Shown here in pieces: positions 8,777 to 14,062 of a DNA stretch of 14,062 bases. Under the pieces are notes generated by a model that saw only the letters and a list, made by a program, of their open reading frames with translations, was not told where the DNA came from and ran no database searches. Source of the stretch: Bacilli bacterium (GTDB lineage Bacteria > Bacillota > Bacilli > Tumebacillales > JAQBPP01); assembly GCA_028287455.1 (NCBI GenBank), contig JAQBPP010000289.1, positions 1 to 14,062 on the forward strand, given 5' to 3'. Both the position numbers and the translations under genes were made by a program. Within the stretch, counting starts at the first letter, position 1. Every line of letters begins with the position of its first letter.

Positions 8777-9874
8777 ATGACCATGCACGAGAAGATCGAC
8801 CCATTCGATCCGAACAGGAAAACAGGTGCCTCGCGCCTACCCTCCGGAAAACTGCTGCTTGCCTGCACGGCTGCAGTTCTGCTTTTGCCGGGATGTTCCT
8901 TTTCTTTATTGCCAAAGGAGGAACAGATTATCGCACCGCCTTTGGTGCAGCCAGCCCCGCCACAATACAGTACGGCGAAAGTCGTTAAAAAGACGATCAT
9001 ACAAAGCGTGCACGGAACTGCGAATTTCATCGCGGTAGGCCAGGTGAATTTAAGCTTCAAAAATCCGCCGCCGGGCGGCCGCATTTCGGCCATTAACGCG
9101 AAATCCACTGACCATGTCAAACAGGGCGATGTATTGGTTCAGCTGGATCCGGGCGATCTAAATTACAGCTTGCAAGTGGCTCAGCTTGGCTTGCAGTCTG
9201 ATCAGTTAACCCTAAACGCAACGCTGCAAAAAGCCGATGCGACAGCTATTGAACAAGCCAAGATCAAAATTCAAACAGACCAATTAAACATCAACAAAAT
9301 TCAGCAGCAAATCACCAATTGCAACCTGGTGTCTCCGATGGATGGAGTAGTGCTGAATATTACCACTAAAAATATCGGCGATGCCGTAAGCGCTTATGAA
9401 AACGTCGCAACTGTTGTTGATCCAGCCAAACTGCAGCTGATTTATACGGCTGCCAGTGCGGATGCCATTGGAAGTGTCGATATTGGCATGTCGGTGACAG
9501 TCAACTATAAAGGGCAATCCTTGCAGGGACAGGTTATCCAGACCCCGCGCAGTATCTCGACTTCACAGGCGACACCTCAGCAGCCGAATAGTCAGAATCT
9601 GTATAGCAAGAGTGTGATCATCTCGATCGATAAGGTGCCAAACGGAGCTAAAATCGGGGACACCGCTGACATTCAGATCATCTTGCAGCAAAAGGACAAT
9701 GCACTCGTGATCCCAATTGATGCGCTAGGATCTTACTTGGGCAACTCGTTTGTACAGACGTTGACAGGCGAAAGCAAGAAGCAGGCCACTGTCAGCGTGG
9801 GAATTAAGAATGATACCGAAGTCGAGATCTTGTCAGGTGTGAAAGAAGGAGATACGGTGATTAAGAAGAACTAG
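8777..9874 (+). CDS. Membrane-fusion (HlyD/MacA-like) lipoprotein, ABC transporter adaptor
   Basis: This 365-residue extracytoplasmic adaptor starts at ATG 8777, 10 bases after CGGAGGTG. An unusually long charged N-terminus (about 25 residues) precedes a hydrophobic segment ending LLPGC, a lipobox with Cys40 as the probable lipidation site (Pro at -2 is not the commonest residue). The first half of the lipoyl (barrel-sandwich) domain is at about 100-124 (GGRISAINA, VKQGDVLVQLD). A short helical hairpin spans about 129-180 with many Gln/Leu heptads, and the second lipoyl half follows at CNLVSPMDGVVLNI (Val185-Gly190 in the core). A beta-barrel and a membrane-proximal domain complete the chain to KEGDTVIKKN. 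The hairpin is much shorter than in TolC-docking MacA, as expected without a TolC partner. The stop codon abuts the ribosome binding site of the permease gene, so the two are co-translated and very likely form one complex. Confidence 0.92.
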   Translation: MTMHEKIDPFDPNRKTGASRLPSGKLLLACTAAVLLLPGCSFSLLPKEEQIIAPPLVQPAPPQYSTAKVVKKTIIQSVHGTANFIAVGQVNLSFKNPPPGGRISAINAKSTDHVKQGDVLVQLDPGDLNYSLQVAQLGLQSDQLTLNATLQKADATAIEQAKIKIQTDQLNINKIQQQITNCNLVSPMDGVVLNITTKNIGDAVSAYENVATVVDPAKLQLIYTAASADAIGSVDIGMSVTVNYKGQSLQGQVIQTPRSISTSQATPQQPNSQNLYSKSVIISIDKVPNGAKIGDTADIQIILQQKDNALVIPIDALGSYLGNSFVQTLTGESKKQATVSVGIKNDTEVEILSGVKEGDTVIKKN

Positions 9875-9885
9875 GGGGCAGACCT

Positions 9886-12800
9886 GTGGCGGTTTTGTTA
9901 ATGATATTTCGCAAAATGTTGAAGAATCGCTGGCTGGTCGGAAGCTGGCTGCTGGGACTGCTGATCACAGTCGCTTTGGTTTCCAGTATTCCCATCTATA
10001 CAGCAGGCGTCCTCCAACGGCTCTTAATCAAAGATTTGGAGGATTCCCAAACCCAGGATAACACGTATCCGAGCGGACTTTATGATGCTGCCACGTTTCG
10101 CACTGCTGTCGATGGGAACCCTGCCCAGGACAGCAAAATTGTCAATCCGCTGGAGAAATATTTCACCACCGACTTGAACTCGGCTGTCGGTTTGCCGGTA
10201 CTGGCTAATGTCACGATCTTTAGCACAGTTGCGCTGAGCATGACACCGCAAGATACGCAAACCTATGACCCGTCGTCAACGAAGGATAGCCTGACGCATG
10301 TTGCAGCGCTTAGCAATATTGAGAAACATATTGTCCTTACCGATGGACGCTTGCCGAGCCACCAAGCCGTTAATGGAGTCTACGAAGCCATCGTGCCAGA
10401 CAGCGAGCTGCAGCGGTTAAATATGGTTTTGAATGAAGTGTTTGTTTTGCAGCCTGACTCTGTCGCAGGTCAGACGATCCTGGTGAAACCGGTTGGTGCA
10501 TTCAAACAAAGCAACGACCATGATCTGTTTTGGCGGCAATCGGCTGATTCCTACAATGACAGCTTCATACTGCCGGATGATTTGTTTCGCAAGACATTTG
10601 TGCAGGGCAGCCTTCCCTGGCTGGCCAACATGACTCTTTATACAGCTTACGACTATCACCAGCTTAAGTTTCAGGATATTGGAAACATCATGGGCATTGA
10701 AAGTCAGGTTCGGGAAACTACGGGCAGTTATGCAGGCATCACCTTCGACACCAATTTTCCGCTTGTGAGCACGGTCGCTGCCTATGTACAGAAGGCAGAT
10801 CAGCTAACCAAGCTGTTGTGGTCGCTCAACGTACCCGTGTTTATTATGCTTGCTTTCTATATGTTTATGGTCTCCCGCTTAATTGTGGATCGTGAAAAAA
10901 CGGAAATTGCTGTTTTGCGCAGTCGTGGAGCGAGTAAAACGCAAATCTTAATGAGTTATTTAATTGAGATTTGTGTGCTTGGCGTTATCGCTTTGGTGTT
11001 AGGACCCGTCATTGGATGGTTTTTAAGCCGAATACTGGGGTCATCCAATGGGTTCCTGGAGTTTGTGCAGCGGACGGGATTGCCTGTGAGCATTACAGGC
11101 GATGCGTACTTGTATGGCCTGTGGAGTTTGCTGGCGTGCATCGCGATGGTCATGATCCCCGTTTTTCTGGCCACTTCACAGAGTATCGTCAGTCACAAAC
11201 AACAAGTGGCAAGAGCGATTGGAGCTGCTTTTTGGCATAAATATTTCATCGATGTGCTGCTGCTCCTGGTCTCGTGGTATGGCTGGAACAGTATTCGGCG
11301 CACCCAGACCCAGTTGATCAAATCTCAGGTAGACATTACAGGGGGACTGCAAATCGACCCGCTGCTGTTTTTTATTCCCGCATTGTTCGTGCTCGGGTTA
11401 GGACTGATCTGCTTGCGGGTTTATCCGTGGCTCGTTCGATTGGTTTATTGGATGGGACGACGGTTATGGAGCCCTTCCATGTATGCGACATTGATTCAAG
11501 TCGGACGCTCGTCGAAGCAGTATCAATTTTTAATGGTTTTCCTCGTCATGACCCTTGCGGTCGGTATTTTTAGCGCCAGCGCGGCGCGAACGATCAATAC
11601 TAACCTGGAAGAACAAATCCGTTATCAAAATGGCGCCGATATCGTGCTGCAGATTCCCTGGGAAAACGATGCACCAATTGCGCCTCCGTCAGACGGCACT
11701 ACGGGTGATACATCGGGAAGCAGCGGGTCGTCTGCCGACAGTTCGGGTGCCAGCAGTGATGGCAGTACCGCAGACAGTTCAGGTGGCGGTTCAAGCGGCA
11801 GTTCAGGCACCACACCTGCTTCCGGACCTGTCACACCAATTAAAGTCCAATATTCGGAACCTCCGTTCCTGCCGTTTCAGAAATTGACAGGCGTGGAACA
11901 CGCGGCCAAAGTGTTTCACCAGGACGGGGTGACCGTGCAAGGGACTACAGCTAAAAACAATTCGCAAAATACGACGCTGATGGCGGTCGATCCCTATGAT
12001 TTTGCGCAGACTGCCTGGTTTAAGCCTCAACTGCTGCCCTATCATTGGTGGTCTTATCTTAATCTGTTGTCAAAAGAACCTACAGCGGTGCTGATTTCCA
12101 CTTCGCTGCAAAAGCAGTTGGGTGTCAAAGTTGGCCAGTATATTACAGTCAATGTGCCAAAAACCGGCAGCGCTCAATTTGTCGTGTATGGCGTGATCGA
12201 TTATTGGCCGACCTGGAGTCCTCTGCCTTCCAAAGATAATAAAAGCGCAAACAGCAAGCAGCAGGTTCAGCCGACCTTGATTGTAGCGAATCTTTCTTAT
12301 GTGCAAAATGCGATCGGGCTCGCTCCATACGACATTTGGCTGAAGTTGAAACCGGGCGCCACCTCAGCTGATGTAGATCAGGCTTTGACTGCTCAACAAA
12401 TAACGCCCACTTCATTTAACAGCGTGCCGCAGGATCTTGTGAAATTGAAGAACAGTGCTTTTCTGTTGGGACTCAATGGCTCGCTGACGCTGGGGTTTTT
12501 GATTTCCATGTCAGTCACGTTTTTCGGTTTTCTGCTTTATTGGGTGCTTACGCTCAGTTCCCGCAGGTTGCAATACGGAATTTTTCGCGCGATGGGGATT
12601 TCACTGCCCCGCCTGATCGTCATGATGGTTTGGGAGCAAGTCCTGACATCTGGGATCGCCTGTGTGCTTGGCGTAGTGGTCGGCGCGGTGACCAGCAGAT
12701 TGTATGTGCCGGAGTTTCAGCTGTTTTTCAATACCGGTCAGCAGATTCCGCCTTTCCATGTAGTTTTTGACGCCATGGATGAAAACCGGTTATACATTTT

Positions 12801-12894
12801 TGTCGGTGCCATGCTCGTCATTGGACTTTGCATATTGGGATGGCTGCTATCGCGGATTCGTATCCATCAAGCGGTTAAGCTTGGGGAGGATTGA
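9886..12894 (+). CDS. Large FtsX/MacB-type ABC permease with two extracytoplasmic domains
   Basis: This 1002-residue integral membrane protein starts at GTG 9886, about 7 bases after AGGGGGC. I count ten likely membrane helices: about 14-36, 309-332, 357-380, 409-428, 453-470, 490-510, 547-568, 866-888, 910-935 and 969-990. Helices 1-4 and 7-10 each form an FtsX-like unit, with helices 5-6 as a bridge, so one chain can act as a fused dimer. Each FtsX half has a conserved cytoplasmic turn (DREKTEIAVLRSRGASKTQI; SSRRLQYGIFRAMGISLPRL) where ATPases of this superfamily dock. Large outer domains lie at about 37-305 and 570-862. The second contains a Ser/Gly/Asp/Thr linker at about 600-650. The family uses ATP hydrolysis for mechanical movement of the outer domains, as in MacB and LolCDE, rather than for classic channel transport. 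Substrate is unknown. Confidence 0.93.
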   Translation: MAVLLMIFRKMLKNRWLVGSWLLGLLITVALVSSIPIYTAGVLQRLLIKDLEDSQTQDNTYPSGLYDAATFRTAVDGNPAQDSKIVNPLEKYFTTDLNSAVGLPVLANVTIFSTVALSMTPQDTQTYDPSSTKDSLTHVAALSNIEKHIVLTDGRLPSHQAVNGVYEAIVPDSELQRLNMVLNEVFVLQPDSVAGQTILVKPVGAFKQSNDHDLFWRQSADSYNDSFILPDDLFRKTFVQGSLPWLANMTLYTAYDYHQLKFQDIGNIMGIESQVRETTGSYAGITFDTNFPLVSTVAAYVQKADQLTKLLWSLNVPVFIMLAFYMFMVSRLIVDREKTEIAVLRSRGASKTQILMSYLIEICVLGVIALVLGPVIGWFLSRILGSSNGFLEFVQRTGLPVSITGDAYLYGLWSLLACIAMVMIPVFLATSQSIVSHKQQVARAIGAAFWHKYFIDVLLLLVSWYGWNSIRRTQTQLIKSQVDITGGLQIDPLLFFIPALFVLGLGLICLRVYPWLVRLVYWMGRRLWSPSMYATLIQVGRSSKQYQFLMVFLVMTLAVGIFSASAARTINTNLEEQIRYQNGADIVLQIPWENDAPIAPPSDGTTGDTSGSSGSSADSSGASSDGSTADSSGGGSSGSSGTTPASGPVTPIKVQYSEPPFLPFQKLTGVEHAAKVFHQDGVTVQGTTAKNNSQNTTLMAVDPYDFAQTAWFKPQLLPYHWWSYLNLLSKEPTAVLISTSLQKQLGVKVGQYITVNVPKTGSAQFVVYGVIDYWPTWSPLPSKDNKSANSKQQVQPTLIVANLSYVQNAIGLAPYDIWLKLKPGATSADVDQALTAQQITPTSFNSVPQDLVKLKNSAFLLGLNGSLTLGFLISMSVTFFGFLLYWVLTLSSRRLQYGIFRAMGISLPRLIVMMVWEQVLTSGIACVLGVVVGAVTSRLYVPEFQLFFNTGQQIPPFHVVFDAMDENRLYIFVGAMLVIGLCILGWLLSRIRIHQAVKLGED
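12883..12890 (+). promoter_or_regulatory. Ribosome binding site fixing the second ATPase start at 12900
   Basis: GGGGAGGA sits inside the last codons of the permease gene. It directly abuts TTG 12891, leaving no spacer, but lies 9 bases before ATG 12900. ATG 12900 is therefore the start, and the gene begins 5 bases after the permease stop rather than overlapping it. Confidence 0.7.
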
Positions 12895-12899
12895 TTCAT

Positions 12900-13796
12900 A
12901 TGATTCGTTGCGAGAATTTAGTTAAAATCTACAAAGTGGCAGACTTGGAAGTTGTCGCCTTGCAAGGCTTGGATTTGGTCGTGGAAACAGGTGAGTTAAT
13001 GGCCATTATCGGCAACAGCGGCAGTGGCAAATCGACGCTGCTCAATATGCTGGGCGGACTCGATCGTCCTTCTGCAGGGAAACTGCTCGTCGATGACAAG
13101 GACTTGCTGCAAATCTCGGACAAAGAATTGGTCAAGTACAAACGCGAGACAGTAGGCTTCGTCTGGCAAAATAACGCGCGCAATTTGATTCCGTATTTAA
13201 CTGCCTTGCAAAATGTGGAACTGCCGATGTTGTTAAAAGGCAATGCGCAGCGCGATTATGCAAAAAGCCTGTTGGAAATGGTTGGTCTGGGCCAACGCAT
13301 GAAAAATCGGTTGGATCAGTTGTCAGGTGGGGAGCAGCAGAGGGTGGCCATTGCCATTGCATTATCCAACCAACCGCGCATGCTGCTCGCCGATGAGCCG
13401 ACCGGAAGTGTGGATACCCGGACAGCGGGAGTTATTCTGGATATTTTTCGTGAACTAAACCGCAGTCTTGATTTGACTGTTGTAATAGTAACGCACGACA
13501 TGCTGCTCGCTAAAAAAGTGGATCGCGTGGTAGCCATTCGCGATGGAAAAACTTCCAGTGAAATTTTGCGGCGCAAGGCTTACGACTTCGATGAACTGGA
13601 TGAATCCGCACAGGACGATAATGACGAGAATTCGCATGTTGAGCTGCAGGTACTCGACAGTGCTGGCCGCTTGCAAATTCCGCGCGAGTATCTGGAAGCC
13701 ATTGGCGTCCAGGCCGATAATAAGGTGAGGGTGGAGCTCGATAATGGCCGCATCGTGCTTATTCCACCGAATGAAACTACTGCAGCCAAGAAATAA
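12900..13796 (+). CDS. ABC transporter ATPase with C-terminal AbrB/SpoVT-like domain
   Basis: The protein has 298 residues, about 70 more than a bare LolD-type ATPase. Residues 1-225 form the ATPase: Walker A GNSGSGKST (38-46), Q-loop Gln90 in FVWQNN, signature LSGGEQQR (141-148), Walker B LLADEP with Asp165 and Glu166, D-loop GSVDT and switch His199 in VTHDM. An acidic linker follows (about 228-245: DELDESAQDDNDENS). Residues 246-291 look like a swapped-hairpin AbrB/SpoVT/MazE domain: HVELQVLDSAGRLQIPREYL, then AIGVQADNKVRVEL and RIVLIPP. In that family this fold dimerises and often binds DNA. Here it may only serve dimerisation or regulation; DNA binding is inference. The gene is the last of the operon, directly behind the permease, so its pairing with that permease is firm. 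I believe similar ATPase-AbrB fusions occur in Actinobacteria and Firmicutes, from memory and unchecked. Confidence 0.92.
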   Translation: MIRCENLVKIYKVADLEVVALQGLDLVVETGELMAIIGNSGSGKSTLLNMLGGLDRPSAGKLLVDDKDLLQISDKELVKYKRETVGFVWQNNARNLIPYLTALQNVELPMLLKGNAQRDYAKSLLEMVGLGQRMKNRLDQLSGGEQQRVAIAIALSNQPRMLLADEPTGSVDTRTAGVILDIFRELNRSLDLTVVIVTHDMLLAKKVDRVVAIRDGKTSSEILRRKAYDFDELDESAQDDNDENSHVELQVLDSAGRLQIPREYLEAIGVQADNKVRVELDNGRIVLIPPNETTAAKK

Positions 13797-13800
13797 AACG

Positions 13801-14062
13801 AGGCATCTGCCGTGAGTGTGACTTTTGCTTGCAACCTGAGCGCTCACGGAAATTAATAAACAGTTAAAGGGGACATCTTCCGTGAGCGTGACTTTTGCTT
13901 GCAACCTGAGCGCTCACGGAAATTAATAAACAGTTAAAGGGGACATCTTCCGTGAGTGTGACTTTTGCTTGCAACCTGAGCGCTCACGGAAATTAATAAA
14001 CAGTTAAAGGGGACATCTTCCGTGAGTGTGACTTTTGCTTGCAACCTGAGCGCTCACGGAAG
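13801..14062 (+). repeat. 70-bp tandem repeat array, at least 3.7 copies
   Basis: Four units with an exact 70-base period begin at 13801, 13871, 13941 and 14011; the last is cut by the window edge after 52 bases. Units 2 and 3 differ at a single base (C at 13887, T at 13957). Unit 1 differs from unit 3 at three bases in its first ten. Unit 4 differs from unit 3 only at its last visible base (14062), perhaps marking the array end. Each unit contains an inverted repeat CCGTGAG(C/T)G ... CGCTCACGG and an AT-rich joiner TTAATAAACAGTTAAAGG. There is no unique spacer sequence and no T-run after the stem. The array starts 4 bases after the last gene's stop codon. It may stabilise or end the transcript, bind a protein, or be a neutral minisatellite. 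Confidence 0.95.
13878..13921 (+). other. Perfect hairpin in repeat unit 2 (representative of all units)
   Basis: TTCCGTGAGCG at 13878-13888 pairs perfectly with CGCTCACGGAA at 13911-13921, giving an 11-bp stem with a 22-base loop. Units 3 (13948-13991) and 4 (14018-14061) have the same stem with one G-U pair in + strand RNA. Unit 1 (13810-13849) keeps 9 pairs, including the same G-U. The 3' arm also contains a 10-bp palindrome TGAGCGCTCA (13907-13916), identical in every unit, which could compete with the long stem or serve as a protein site. There is no T-tract, so it is not a standard intrinsic terminator. Confidence 0.7.

Noticed and set aside
12891..12899. TTG 12891 as start of the second ATPase
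   Set aside because: The ribosome binding site abuts this codon with no spacer, whereas ATG 12900 has a 9-base spacer and begins directly with the conserved ATPase strand.
13801..13860. Intrinsic terminator of the operon
   Set aside because: The stem is followed by AAATTAATAAAC, not by a T-run; termination here remains possible but is not shown by sequence.
13455..13904. Minus-strand reading frame of 149 codons covering the array and the last gene
   Set aside because: It runs antisense through the ATPase and its AbrB domain, and its N-terminal part is just translated repeat; no ribosome binding site pattern supports it.
13801..14062. CRISPR array
   Set aside because: The whole 70-base unit repeats, including the part between hairpins; there are no unique spacers and no cas genes in the window.
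13801..14062. Integron attC sites
   Set aside because: GTTAAAG resembles the core GTTRRRY but has G at the last position, units carry no cassette genes, and no integrase is visible.

Overview
The window holds nine protein-coding genes, all on the + strand and mostly separated by fewer than 100 bases, followed by a tandem DNA repeat that reaches the right edge. Several traits suggest a Gram-positive, spore-former-type Firmicute (Bacilli, perhaps Paenibacillaceae or Alicyclobacillaceae): a YesM/YesN-type two-component pair, strong purine-rich ribosome binding sites, frequent GTG/TTG starts, SLH wall-anchoring domains and a SpoVT/AbrB-type domain. Base composition looks close to 50% GC by eye. 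The taxonomic placement is inference.

Layout. 2-1030 is the 3' part of a secreted or surface protein with Ig-like and SWM-type repeats. 1084-2829 and 2807-4414 are a sensor histidine kinase and its AraC-type response regulator, with overlapping ends. 4498-5175 is an ABC ATPase of the LolD/MacB type. 5242-7626 is a secreted beta-propeller protein with three SLH domains, and 7671-8753 is a shorter secreted SLH protein that shares a second, unrecognised domain with it. 8777-9874 is a lipoprotein of the membrane-fusion (HlyD/MacA) family. 9886-12894 is a large ten-helix FtsX-type permease with two extracytoplasmic domains. 12900-13796 is a second ABC ATPase with an AbrB-like C-terminal domain. 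13801-14062 is a 70-bp tandem repeat whose units each contain a hairpin. No stretch longer than 300 bases lacks a gene; the 266-base right end is the repeat array, and the largest gap between genes is 83 bases (4415-4497).

How the genes may work together (inference). The set resembles a MacAB/Bce-like envelope ABC system under its own two-component control: signal at the membrane, kinase, AraC-type regulator, then expression of permease, two ATPases, adaptor lipoprotein and two wall-anchored proteins. The unusual elements are the two SLH proteins between the first ATPase and the adaptor, the module they share, and the AbrB domain on the second ATPase. A reasonable hypothesis is a machine that links the cytoplasmic membrane to the S-layer or secondary wall polymer, for export, envelope surveillance or defence against envelope-active compounds. 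The substrate cannot be read from the sequence.
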